A stretch of 28,864 nucleotides of DNA. Source: DASQWC01 sp035640475 (lineage in GTDB: Bacteria > Actinomycetota > JAICYB01). Position numbers and translations under genes: made by a program. The notes beneath the pieces were generated by a model. It was not told the origin of the DNA and did not search any database. It was given only the letters and a program-made list of their open reading frames with translations. This document shows positions 20,888 through 28,113 of the stretch, piece by piece. Positions within the stretch are counted from its first letter, which is position 1. Each line of letters begins with the position of its first letter. The stretch covers positions 1-28,864 of the forward strand of contig DASQWC010000104.1 in assembly GCA_035640475.1 (NCBI GenBank), given 5' to 3'.

Positions 20888-22846
20888 ATGACTTCTAAGG
20901 CCTTGCGGTTTTCAGCCGCGCTCACGGCAACGGTGATGACGATCATGCTGGTGCCGTTCGCGATACCCGGCTTCGGCCGGATCGGTGGTGTGAACGCTTT
21001 TGCCAGCGGGACCGTTGTCCACGCGGACTTGCTGCAGAGTGGCGCGACGAAGCTCGTCGACGCCGAGGTTGCATTCTCCGGAGCGGCCTTCGACAGCGGC
21101 GGCCTGCTCAAGGCGGTCTTCAACGAGATGGACCGGATGTTCGCGCCCAAGCTCCCGACGAAGCTCGGGTTCGGCCGGGGCGCGGCGCTCGAGGTCGGAC
21201 TCGGCGTTGCTCCCGACGTGAAGAACCAGATGATCCTCGCGGGAGAGGCCGAGGCGTCGACGCGCCCGAACATTGCCCCCGTCACGACGGGAGCCGGCCC
21301 CATCGACCTTGATCCTCTCGTGTGGGCGGACCTACTGCGCGGCCAAGCCGCGGCGAGCGCCGCCGAGGACGGATGTGCGCTCGGCCGCGATGCCTCCAAC
21401 GGGCACGCATACGTCGCCGACGCGCAGCTGCTCGACACGGGCTCGTCCGCACAGACGCAGACGAAGACGGCGGCTCCCGCGCCCCAGCCACCGGCGCAGG
21501 AGCCCACGCAGCAGAACACCGCAGCGGCCGAAGTCTCCAAGCTCGTAGGCGCGGTCAAGCAATCAACCAGGCAGGCGGCCACCCAACCGGAAGCACGCCG
21601 TCCCGCCGCACCGGCCGCGTCTGCTCCGGCGGCATCGGCATCGCATCCCGCCGCGATGCCGAATGCCGCCGGGCTCGAGCAGCCCGTCGTGTCGATCGAC
21701 GCCGACGGTCCGGCTCGTGCGGTCTCGCAGTCGTTCTCGCGCACGCTTTTCGTCGCTCAGCGCGACAGGGAAGGCCGGCGCCTCGGCAACGCGTTCGGAG
21801 TTATGAGCGAGGTGCGACAGACGATCGCGCCGATCACGCTCTTCAAGGGAACGTCGAACAGACTCACGATCGAGGTGCTCGGTGAATGGGTCCTCCAGGT
21901 CGTTGCCGGCGGGCTGCCGAGTACCGGATACGTCCACTACGGTCCGGAGAAGGCGTCGCCCGACACACCGGTGGTGCGGCTGATCAATTCGTCCGGCGCA
22001 ACTCGAGTCCTGACGTTGCAGGACCTCGTGACCGACGACGGCCTCGTCATCAACATCCCGAACATCGCCGAGATCGCAATCGGTGAAGCGCCGCGCGCGA
22101 TCGACGGCGCCGCCGGATCACGTCCGACGGTGGCGCGTGGAGGCACGCTCACCGCCGCCGCGGTGGACGTCGTCCGCGTGCGTGCTCTGCCCGGCGCTCC
22201 AGTTCAGCTGACCGACGTGCGCGTCGGCCACATGGAAGCGAAGAGCCAGGTTCCGGCGGGCGGAGTCAGCTGCTCGATTCCCGTCGCCAAGACCCCGTCG
22301 AAGGACAAGGTCAACGTCGGCGGCGCGTTCGACGTGACGTTCAACGTGACCAACCCGTACGACTGCACGCTCACGGATGTCCGCGTCGAGGACGTCATCA
22401 CGACCGAGCGCGACGCTCGTTTCACGGTTCTCGGGACGCAGCCGACGGCGACTTCGCCGAGGGGTGCGGCGCTCGAGGGCGGAACGATCAGGTGGGCGAA
22501 TATCGGCGACATCGCGCCGCACGCATCGCGCGTGTTGAAGGCGACAATCGGCGCTCGAGGCGGCGCCGGGACGCTCATCGACAAGGCAACGGCGGCCGGC
22601 ACGCTGGACGACTGCGCGCAGCACGGCGCAACGATCGCCGGGGTCGACTTCAACGTTGTCGGGATGGGAATCACGGGCACGAGTGCCGAGGTTCGGATTC
22701 CCGAGACGGTGCGGACGGCCGTTCTCAGCCGTAGCAATCAGCGGTTGCCGTCGACCGGCGCGCCGATCTTGTTCCTCATCGCCGCCGGCTTTGTGTCGAT
22801 GGCGGTTGGTGCCGCCAGCCTCTTGCAGGTGCGCCGCCTGCACTAA
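20888..22846 (+). CDS. Large secreted cell-wall protein with LPSTG sorting signal
   Basis: This is a 652-residue protein. The start is ATG 20888, with AAAGGAG seven bases upstream; a signal peptide of about 40 residues follows (hydrophobic core FSAALTATVMTIMLVPFAIPGF). The N-terminal part (ASGTVVHADLLQSGATKLVDAEVAFSGAAF in order) resembles actinobacterial choice-of-anchor-type surface proteins. A Pro/Ala/Gln-rich low-complexity linker at about 200-265 follows. Near 465-580 is a DUF11-like immunoglobulin-type domain (FDVTFNVTNPYDCTLTDVRVEDVI). The C-terminus is LPSTG (620-624), a hydrophobic helix and QVRRLH, the classic sortase substrate signal. It should be covalently linked to the cell wall. 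No sortase is in this window. The role could be adhesion or envelope structure; the ligand is unknown. Confidence 0.85.
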   Translation: MTSKALRFSAALTATVMTIMLVPFAIPGFGRIGGVNAFASGTVVHADLLQSGATKLVDAEVAFSGAAFDSGGLLKAVFNEMDRMFAPKLPTKLGFGRGAALEVGLGVAPDVKNQMILAGEAEASTRPNIAPVTTGAGPIDLDPLVWADLLRGQAAASAAEDGCALGRDASNGHAYVADAQLLDTGSSAQTQTKTAAPAPQPPAQEPTQQNTAAAEVSKLVGAVKQSTRQAATQPEARRPAAPAASAPAASASHPAAMPNAAGLEQPVVSIDADGPARAVSQSFSRTLFVAQRDREGRRLGNAFGVMSEVRQTIAPITLFKGTSNRLTIEVLGEWVLQVVAGGLPSTGYVHYGPEKASPDTPVVRLINSSGATRVLTLQDLVTDDGLVINIPNIAEIAIGEAPRAIDGAAGSRPTVARGGTLTAAAVDVVRVRALPGAPVQLTDVRVGHMEAKSQVPAGGVSCSIPVAKTPSKDKVNVGGAFDVTFNVTNPYDCTLTDVRVEDVITTERDARFTVLGTQPTATSPRGAALEGGTIRWANIGDIAPHASRVLKATIGARGGAGTLIDKATAAGTLDDCAQHGATIAGVDFNVVGMGITGTSAEVRIPETVRTAVLSRSNQRLPSTGAPILFLIAAGFVSMAVGAASLLQVRRLH

Positions 22847-22863
22847 GGGGCGCTCCGCTCACG

Positions 22864-22905
22864 GGGAGCGGGCCCGGGACCAGTTCCGGCCCGCTCCCGC
22901 GTTTT
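22864..22905 (+). terminator. Intrinsic terminator after the LPxTG protein gene
   Basis: GGGAGCGGGCC (22864-22874) pairs perfectly with GGCCCGCTCCC (22888-22898) around a 13-base loop, and GCGTTTT follows. The hairpin starts 17 bases after the stop codon. A second short hairpin, CGGCC (22906-22910) with GGCCG (22917-22921), follows at once. The T run is only four bases, common in high-GC terminators. Confidence 0.75.
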
Positions 22906-22968
22906 CGGCCAAAACCGGCCGCCGCATTGACTTGTGACCCGCGGCGCCGGCGAATAACGCCCTGCGAG

Positions 22969-22988
22969 CTGTGTGACGTAGCGCACAG
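22969..22988. promoter_or_regulatory. Inverted repeat upstream of the FecR-domain gene
   Basis: CTGTGTG (22969-22975) and CGCACAG (22982-22988) are inverted arms matching at six of seven positions with a six-base spacer. The TGTG...CACA outline is reminiscent of CRP/FNR-family sites, but the match to the CRP consensus is imperfect. The site lies about 56 bases before ATG 23044. The rest of the gap (22922-23043) shows TTGACG at 22995-23000 as a possible -35 box and no convincing -10. Confidence 0.3.
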
Positions 22989-23043
22989 ACATCGTTGACG
23001 GGTGCCGTTTACGCTTTGTGCGACGCGTAATTACGGCAGGGAG

Positions 23044-24096
23044 ATGACTGAGGTGGCGACGGCGGGTATGTCGATGCGCAGAGTACGGACGCAGAATCGA
23101 AGGCCGGGGCTCGTGTGGGCTGCTGCCGGGCTGGTGGTGGCGGTCGTCGGTGCGGTTCTGCTCGTCGTGTCCCGGTCGCCGGCCAACGTCGGAACCGCCA
23201 AGGAGATCCAGAGCTCGGTCGAGGTGCGCAGCGGCGCGGGGGCGGCGTTCAAGTCCGTCAAGGAGCATCCGAGCGTCAAAGCAGGCGACGTCGTCCGCAC
23301 GAGTGAAGACGGCCTGGGTGAGATCGACTACGGCGACGGCTCTGTCACCCGACTGGACTCGAGCACGACGTTCACGGTCGACAGGCTCCTCACGACCGGC
23401 AAGCGCGTTGTCCGGGCGAGCCTGTCGGAAGGCCGCGTCTGGAGCAAGGTGAACAAGCTCTCCGGATCCGACGATCGGTTCGAGGTTCGGACGCCGAATG
23501 CAACGGCGACCGTGCGGGGAACGATCTTTGTGTGCGAGGCAACTTCGTCCGAGAACGGCCTAACGGCTTTGACCCCCGAGCTTTTCGAGACGACGTGTAT
23601 GCAGATCACGGGGAACACAGATGTCGTGTGGGACAACGGGGCCGTCGGACACATGGGCCCGGGGGAGTGCATGACCAACGGCGGCCCGTGCAAGTACACG
23701 CCCGCGCAGCTCATCGCCATGCTTTCGAAGTTCGCAGACCTGGAGGGCATCGAGCTCCCGTGGAAGGCCTCGAAGAAGGATGTGAAGCCGAAGGCCGAAG
23801 AGAAGATCGCTCCACGCGTGCCCGGAGCCGTTGCGGGTGTGGTCAAGGAGCTGCAGCCGGAGAAAGAACCGGCCGCCAAGCGGCCGTCTGTCGAGAACCA
23901 CGACGACGACGAAGACAGTGACGACCGGGACGACCGGGACGACAACGACCGGGATCCGAGTCTCGACCCCGGGAGTGATGACGATTCGTCCGTCACCCCA
24001 CCGAGCTCGGACAACGGCGGTGATTGCGGGGACGATGGGGACAACGGCCACGGCAACTCCGGCGGAGACGACTGCAGCAACCCCGGCGGGGGGTAG
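23044..24096 (+). CDS. Membrane-anchored FecR-domain protein with acidic, low-complexity tail
   Basis: This is a 350-residue protein from ATG 23044 (GGGAG just upstream; ATG 23068 or GTG 23002 are alternatives). A short basic cytoplasmic segment (RRVRTQNRR) precedes a transmembrane helix at about 22-43. The external part carries a FecR domain at about 55-170, with EVRSGAGAAFKSVKE, GDVVRTSEDGLGEIDYGDGSVTRLD and the diagnostic TPNATATVRGTIF. A cysteine-containing region (about 165-225) follows, and then a very acidic tail rich in D, N, G and S (about 285-350, DDDEDSDDRDD and GDCGDDGDNGHGNSGGDD). FecR domains occur in anti-sigma regulators and also in stand-alone surface proteins; with no sigma factor beside it, the latter is more likely. 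The tail could bind cations such as Ca2+. The DNA repeats of GAC/GAT explain the low complexity. Confidence 0.85.
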   Translation: MTEVATAGMSMRRVRTQNRRPGLVWAAAGLVVAVVGAVLLVVSRSPANVGTAKEIQSSVEVRSGAGAAFKSVKEHPSVKAGDVVRTSEDGLGEIDYGDGSVTRLDSSTTFTVDRLLTTGKRVVRASLSEGRVWSKVNKLSGSDDRFEVRTPNATATVRGTIFVCEATSSENGLTALTPELFETTCMQITGNTDVVWDNGAVGHMGPGECMTNGGPCKYTPAQLIAMLSKFADLEGIELPWKASKKDVKPKAEEKIAPRVPGAVAGVVKELQPEKEPAAKRPSVENHDDDEDSDDRDDRDDNDRDPSLDPGSDDDSSVTPPSSDNGGDCGDDGDNGHGNSGGDDCSNPGGG

Positions 24097-24155
24097 CACG
24101 GCACCCGGCACTCCCTAACTGGTAGGACTAACACGTCCGACCCTGGGGAGATCCG

Positions 24156-24935
24156 ATGGGTGAGTTCAGCGAAACGCAACGCGACGGCCACATCCTGACG
24201 GTGACGATCAACCGCCCGGAGGTCATGAACGCAATTCACCCGGCGGCCAACCGTGAGCTGGCCGAGGTGTGGGACGACTTCCAGAACGATCCGGATCTTT
24301 GGGTCGGGATCATCACGGGATCCGGCGACCGCGCGTTCTCTGCCGGCAACGATCTCAAGCACCAAGCGTCGGGCGGCGACATGAGCGGGATGCCCGCGAC
24401 TGGCTTCGCCGGTCTCACGTCGCGCTTCGATCTCGACAAACCGGTCATCGCCGCGGTGAACGGCGTCGCGATGGGCGGCGGGTTCGAGATCGCGCTCGCC
24501 TGCGACATCATCGTCGCCTCCGAGCAAGCGGTCTTCGCGCTGCCGGAGCCGCGCGTCGGTTTGGCTGCTCTGGCGGGAGGACTCCAGCGGCTGCCCCGCC
24601 AGATCCATGTGAAGCAGGCGATGGGGATGATCCTCACGGGCCGCCGCGTCCCGGCCGCGGAGGGCAAGGAGCTCGGCTTCGTCACCGACGTCGCACCGCA
24701 CGCCGAGCTCATGACGCGAGCGCGCAGCTGGGCTGCGCAGATCTTAGAGTGCTCGCCGCTCTCCGTGCGTGCGAGCAAGCAGGCCGTGATGCGCAGTCTG
24801 GACATCGCCGACCTTGCCGAGTCGATGAACAACGGACAGTACCCGGCCGTCGGCGACATGTTCCGCAGCGAGGACTTCATCGAAGGTCCGCTCGCGTTCG
24901 CCCAGAAGCGCGCGCCGGAATGGAAAGGGAAGTGA
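24156..24935 (+). CDS. Enoyl-CoA hydratase/isomerase (crotonase family)
   Basis: This is a 259-residue protein with GGGGAG five bases before the ATG. Crotonase landmarks are VTINRPEVMNAI (16-27), the oxyanion-hole segments FSAGNDL (61-67) and VAMGGGFEIALACD (104-117), and both catalytic glutamates, E111 (GGGFE) and E131 (LPEPRVGL). It should hydrate or isomerise an enoyl-CoA. The C-terminus ends PEWKGK, a common ending for mycobacterial-type EchA proteins. The next crotonase gene starts at a GTG that overlaps its stop, so the two are translationally coupled. The gap before it (24097-24155) has only short AT-poor sequence with a possible TAGGAC -10 at 24122-24127. Confidence 0.93.
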   Translation: MGEFSETQRDGHILTVTINRPEVMNAIHPAANRELAEVWDDFQNDPDLWVGIITGSGDRAFSAGNDLKHQASGGDMSGMPATGFAGLTSRFDLDKPVIAAVNGVAMGGGFEIALACDIIVASEQAVFALPEPRVGLAALAGGLQRLPRQIHVKQAMGMILTGRRVPAAEGKELGFVTDVAPHAELMTRARSWAAQILECSPLSVRASKQAVMRSLDIADLAESMNNGQYPAVGDMFRSEDFIEGPLAFAQKRAPEWKGK

Positions 24936-25807
24936 GCGAGAAGGACGTCGTCCTCTACGAGGAGCTGGACGGCGTTGCGATCGTCACGCTCAACCGTCCG
25001 GAGAAGATGAACACGCTCAACGAGAGCGTGATCGAGGGAATCGCACAGAGCATCGAGCGTGCCGCTCGCTCGAAGGACGCGCGGTCTGTCGTCCTGCGCG
25101 GCGCCGGATCGACGTTCACGGCGGGCTACGACTTGGATTTCAACGAGCGCGACCCCGGGTTCCGCAACTACCCGTACGACGCGCCTCGGGTCGAGCACCG
25201 CGAGGGCGCGTGGGACCCCGTCCGCGACTACCAGATGATGGGACACAACGTCCGGCGCTTCATGAAGATCTGGGAGTGCCCGAAGCCGGTGATCGCCGAG
25301 CTTCGGGGCTGGGCGATCGGCGGCGGCACCGATCTGATCCTGTGCTGCGACCTGATCTTCATGGGCAGCAACGCGCATATCGGTTACGCGCCGTCCCGAA
25401 TCTTCGGAACTCCGACGACGATGTTGTGGGTGTATCGCGTCGGCCTGGAGCACGCGAAACAGTTCCTGCTCAGCGGCGACGCCATCGACGCTGAGACCGC
25501 GCTTCGGATCGGGCTCGTCTCGAAGGTCTTCGACGAGGACGAGCTCTCGGATGCGACGCTTGCCTTCGCGAAACGGTTCAACAACATCCCGGCCAACCAG
25601 CTCGCGCTCAACAAGCTCCTCATCAATCAGGCCTTCGAGAACATGGGCCTGCGGACGACGCAGCTCCTCGGCACCCTGTTCGACGGGATCACGCGGCACA
25701 CCGAGGAGGCCTACCGGTGGGTGGAGGACTTCTCGAAGCTGGGCTTCCGTGAGACCATCCGCCGGCGCGACGCACCGTTCGGCGACTACGGAGAGCGGCC
25801 GAAATAA
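24932..25807 (+). CDS. Crotonase-fold protein lacking the canonical catalytic glutamates
   Basis: This is a 291-residue protein from GTG 24932, overlapping the previous stop (GTGA); ATG 24920, four codons upstream, is an alternative. The fold is clear: VAIVTLNRPEKMNTLN (15-30), FTAGYDL (62-68) and GWAIGGGTDLILCCDLIF (126-143). At the first catalytic position the usual glutamate is D134, and in the second (normally PExxxG) the sequence is YAPSRIFG, with no glutamate. There is also an insertion of about 25 residues after the first oxyanion segment (about 72-102, NERDPGFRNYPYD...). The hydratase reaction of classical ECH is therefore doubtful; it may be a hydrolase, dehydratase or other crotonase-type enzyme. 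Stable pairing with the upstream canonical crotonase is suggested by the overlap. Confidence 0.88.
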   Translation: MSEKDVVLYEELDGVAIVTLNRPEKMNTLNESVIEGIAQSIERAARSKDARSVVLRGAGSTFTAGYDLDFNERDPGFRNYPYDAPRVEHREGAWDPVRDYQMMGHNVRRFMKIWECPKPVIAELRGWAIGGGTDLILCCDLIFMGSNAHIGYAPSRIFGTPTTMLWVYRVGLEHAKQFLLSGDAIDAETALRIGLVSKVFDEDELSDATLAFAKRFNNIPANQLALNKLLINQAFENMGLRTTQLLGTLFDGITRHTEEAYRWVEDFSKLGFRETIRRRDAPFGDYGERPK

Positions 25808-25859
25808 GGGAATGGCCCGGGCGGGGGCCGGGTTGCTCTCTCAACGAGGAGTGATTCCC
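25808..25859 (+). promoter_or_regulatory. Compact three-helix leader in front of the small membrane protein
   Basis: GGGAAT (25808-25813) can pair with ATTCCC (25854-25859), which ends right at the ATG. Enclosed are CCCGG (25816-25820) with CCGGG (25828-25832), and GTTG (25832-25835) with CAAC (25842-25845), sharing one G. The Shine-Dalgarno GAGGAG (25846-25851) lies between the last helix and the closing strand. The inner GC hairpin could alternatively be a weak terminator for the crotonase genes. Confidence 0.35.
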
Positions 25860-25970
25860 ATGGCCGTGCTGCTCATTGCGATCGTCGTACTCGTCGCCTT
25901 CGAGGTCCTCGCGCTGCGTTTCGGCTTCGACAGCCGGGACGGCCACGACTGGCACTGGTTCCGCAGCTAG
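25860..25970 (+). CDS. Small 36-residue membrane protein
   Basis: The frame begins at ATG 25860 with GAGGAG eight bases upstream. It encodes a single hydrophobic helix (AVLLIAIVVLVAFEVLALRF) followed by GFDSRDGHDWHWFRS. A short hydrophobic N-terminal helix leading into a LALRFGxDSRD motif is, from memory, a recurrent pattern in small hypothetical proteins of high-GC actinobacteria. The good ribosome binding site and the amphipathic aromatic/His-rich tail argue that it is a real gene. Function is unknown. The tail would be cytoplasmic or external depending on topology; the flanking charges do not settle it. Confidence 0.7.
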   Translation: MAVLLIAIVVLVAFEVLALRFGFDSRDGHDWHWFRS

Positions 25971-26006
25971 CAGCGCGAACCCGCCTGACCGTACGATTCA
26001 GACCCG

Positions 26007-26885
26007 ATGGACGTGGGTCTGTTCGCGCCGCTGGCCAATCCGTGGGGGACACGCGAGTACCTCGCGACGCTCGCATCGGCCGCCGAAGAGCGCGGCTTCA
26101 GCTCGATCTGGGTGGCCGAGCACGTCGTGCTGTTCGATGAGTACGCCTCGCGCTATCCGTACGCGGCCGACGGCAAGATCCCGGCTGGGGGTGAGAGCGG
26201 GATCTTCGAGCCCTTCACGACCCTCGCGTTTCTGGCGGCTCACTCCAGCACGATCCGTCTCGGTACGGGCATCTGCCTCGTCCCGCAGCGCAACCCCGTG
26301 TACACGGCAAAGGAAGTCGCGGCCGTCGACTGGCTGTCCAACGGCCGGCTCGACTTCGGCGTCGGCGTCGGGTGGCTGGCCGAGGAGTTCGAGGCAGTTG
26401 CGGTCCCGTTCGAGCGCCGCGACGATCGCTGCCGGGAATATCTCGATGTCATGCGCGCGCTCTGGTGCGATCCGATCTCCGAGTACAAAGGCGAGTTCTA
26501 CGAGCTCAAGGCCTGCCGGCAATATCCCAAGCCCATACAGCAGCCGCACCCGCGCATCCATTTCGGCGGTGAGACGAATGCGGCCTTGCGTCGCGTCGCC
26601 GATCACGGAACGGGCTGGTACGGATTTTCCCGGGAGCCGGAGCAAGTGCCGGAACGCATCGCGATGCTCGAGCGCCTGCTCGGCGAACGCGGGCGGACGC
26701 GCGACGAGATCCAGGTCAGCATCTGCCCGTACCTGCTCGGCGCCGACCCGGACAAGGCCAAGCGCTACGTCGACGCCGGAGTTGACCAGCTCATCCTCAT
26801 GGCGTTCGCACCGACACCAGATGCGCTCGTGCAAACGCTCGACGGGCTGGCGGCCACGTTCGTGGAGCCCGTCCGGACCGGCTGA
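26007..26885 (+). CDS. LLM class F420-dependent oxidoreductase
   Basis: This is a 292-residue (beta/alpha)8 luciferase-like oxidoreductase. It begins MDVGLFAPLANPWGT and shows AEHVVLFDEYASRYPYAADGKIP (38-60 in order), LGTGICLVPQRNPVYTAKEVAAVDWLSNGRLDFGVGVGW and GGETNAALRRVADHGTGW, all characteristic of the F420 subgroup found in actinobacteria. These enzymes use reduced or oxidised F420 to transfer hydride; substrates are seldom predictable. No Shine-Dalgarno is seen, but TACGAT (25992-25997) lies nine bases before the ATG, so the gene is probably leaderless. It is an intact counterpart of the interrupted LLM gene at 19843-20694. The acyl-CoA dehydrogenase gene follows after 19 bases. Confidence 0.92.
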   Translation: MDVGLFAPLANPWGTREYLATLASAAEERGFSSIWVAEHVVLFDEYASRYPYAADGKIPAGGESGIFEPFTTLAFLAAHSSTIRLGTGICLVPQRNPVYTAKEVAAVDWLSNGRLDFGVGVGWLAEEFEAVAVPFERRDDRCREYLDVMRALWCDPISEYKGEFYELKACRQYPKPIQQPHPRIHFGGETNAALRRVADHGTGWYGFSREPEQVPERIAMLERLLGERGRTRDEIQVSICPYLLGADPDKAKRYVDAGVDQLILMAFAPTPDALVQTLDGLAATFVEPVRTG

Positions 26886-26904
26886 CCGGCCTCGCCACTA
26901 CGAC

Positions 26905-28050
26905 GTGTACATCGACCTGACGCCCGAGCAGCGAGCGTTGCGCGACGAGTTGCGCGAGTACTTCAACTCGATCCCTCGCACGCACGGACGGACTGCCTGG
27001 AACGAGCCCCGCGCGCCTGACTACCGCGACGTCTGCCGGCGGCTCGGAGCGGACGGCTGGCTCGGTATCGGCTGGCCCCGCGAGTACGGCGGACAGGGCC
27101 GGGGGCCGATGGAGCAGCTGATCTTCTTTGAGGAGGCGGAGCGCGCGCGCGTCCCGATGCCGGTGATTGCGCTCAACACCGTCGGCCCGACGCTGATGAA
27201 ATTCGGGAGCGAGGACCAAAAGGCGTTTTTCCTGCCGAAGATCCTCGCAGGTGAGATCGACTTCGCCGTGGGGTACACGGAGCCGGAGGCGGGGACGGAC
27301 CTTGCGTCGTTACGCACGCGAGCCGTCCGGCACGGCGACGAGTTCGTGATCAACGGCAGCAAGATCTTCACGTCGGGAGCCGAGGACTGCGAGTACATCT
27401 GGCTCGCGGCACGAACCGATCCGGACGTGCCCAAGCATCGCGGGATCTCGATCTTCATTCTCGAATCGCCGGCCCAAGGTCTGAAGGTCACGCCGATCAC
27501 CACGCTGGCCGGCCTGCAGACGACCGCAACCTACTACGAGGACGTCCGCGTGCCGGCGACCATGCTCGTGGGTGAGGAAAACCAGGGCTGGCAGCTGATC
27601 ACCAATCAGCTCAACCACGAGCGCGTCGCGCTCGCAACGACGGGATGGGTGCGCAAGATCTGGGAGGACGTCGTCGAATGGGCGAGGGCCGAAGACGTCA
27701 TCGATATCCCGTGGGTGCAGCTGAACCTGGCGCGTGTCGACGCGCTCGTCGAGGCGCTGAAGCTGTTCAACTGGCGCGTGGCGGCCGGGCTGCAAGCCGG
27801 CGGACTTTCACCGGCCGATGCATCCGCTCAGAAGGTGTTCGGAACCGAGGCATACATCGAGTGCTACCGGCTGATGCAGGAGGTGCTCGGCCCTGTCGGA
27901 TATATCAAGAAGGGTTCGCCGGGAGCCGTCCTCAACGGTGTTCTCGAACAGGCCTATCGCTCGGCGGTGATCCTCACATTCGGCGGGGGGGTCAACGAGA
28001 TCCAGCGCATGATCATCGCCACGGCCGGGCTCGGACTGCCTCGCGGCTAG
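26905..28050 (+). CDS. Acyl-CoA dehydrogenase, FadE29/ChsE2-like
   Basis: This is a 381-residue flavoenzyme. GTG 26905 is chosen because the family opening YIDLTPEQRALRDELREYF begins at residue 2; the frame upstream runs through the LLM gene. The order WLGIGWPREYGGQG, FAVGYTEPEAGTDLASLRT (FAD/substrate motif), WLAARTDPDVPKHRGISI, ATYYEDVRVPATMLVG and the C-terminal TFGGGVNEIQRMIIA is very like the mycobacterial FadE29 (ChsE2) subunit as I remember it. The usual C-terminal catalytic glutamate motif (YEGT) is replaced by GGGVNE. FadE29-type subunits work in alpha2-beta2 complexes with a partner that supplies the catalytic base. The natural partner candidate is the acyl-CoA dehydrogenase encoded just downstream. 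Steroid side-chain specificity is not implied without more context. Confidence 0.9.
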   Translation: MYIDLTPEQRALRDELREYFNSIPRTHGRTAWNEPRAPDYRDVCRRLGADGWLGIGWPREYGGQGRGPMEQLIFFEEAERARVPMPVIALNTVGPTLMKFGSEDQKAFFLPKILAGEIDFAVGYTEPEAGTDLASLRTRAVRHGDEFVINGSKIFTSGAEDCEYIWLAARTDPDVPKHRGISIFILESPAQGLKVTPITTLAGLQTTATYYEDVRVPATMLVGEENQGWQLITNQLNHERVALATTGWVRKIWEDVVEWARAEDVIDIPWVQLNLARVDALVEALKLFNWRVAAGLQAGGLSPADASAQKVFGTEAYIECYRLMQEVLGPVGYIKKGSPGAVLNGVLEQAYRSAVILTFGGGVNEIQRMIIATAGLGLPRG

Positions 28051-28064
28051 TCGCATCTTCGGGC

Positions 28065-28086
28065 TACACTTGACTCACGAGTCAAG
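28065..28086. promoter_or_regulatory. Palindromic operator (TetR type) with -10 box upstream of the second acyl-CoA dehydrogenase
   Basis: CTTGACTC (28069-28076) and GAGTCAAG (28079-28086) are exact reverse complements separated by AC. TACACT (28065-28070) is a good -10 sequence on the plus strand, so the palindrome covers the likely transcription start. Eight-base arms with a two-base centre suit a TetR/FadR-like dimer, a common regulator class for acyl-CoA dehydrogenase genes in actinobacteria. No T run follows, so it is not a terminator. No clear -35 box is visible. Confidence 0.65.
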
Positions 28087-28113
28087 CGACCCCCAGCCCC
28101 AAAGGAGCTGCCC

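Noticed and set aside
23880..24090. Simple GAC/GAT-rich stretch considered as a tandem repeat or recombination site.
   Set aside because: It is in frame within the FecR-domain gene and encodes an acidic tail; the units are irregular.
28069..28086. The palindrome considered as a transcription terminator of the upstream acyl-CoA dehydrogenase gene.
   Set aside because: There is no T run after it, the loop would be only two bases, and a -10 box and SD for the next gene surround it.
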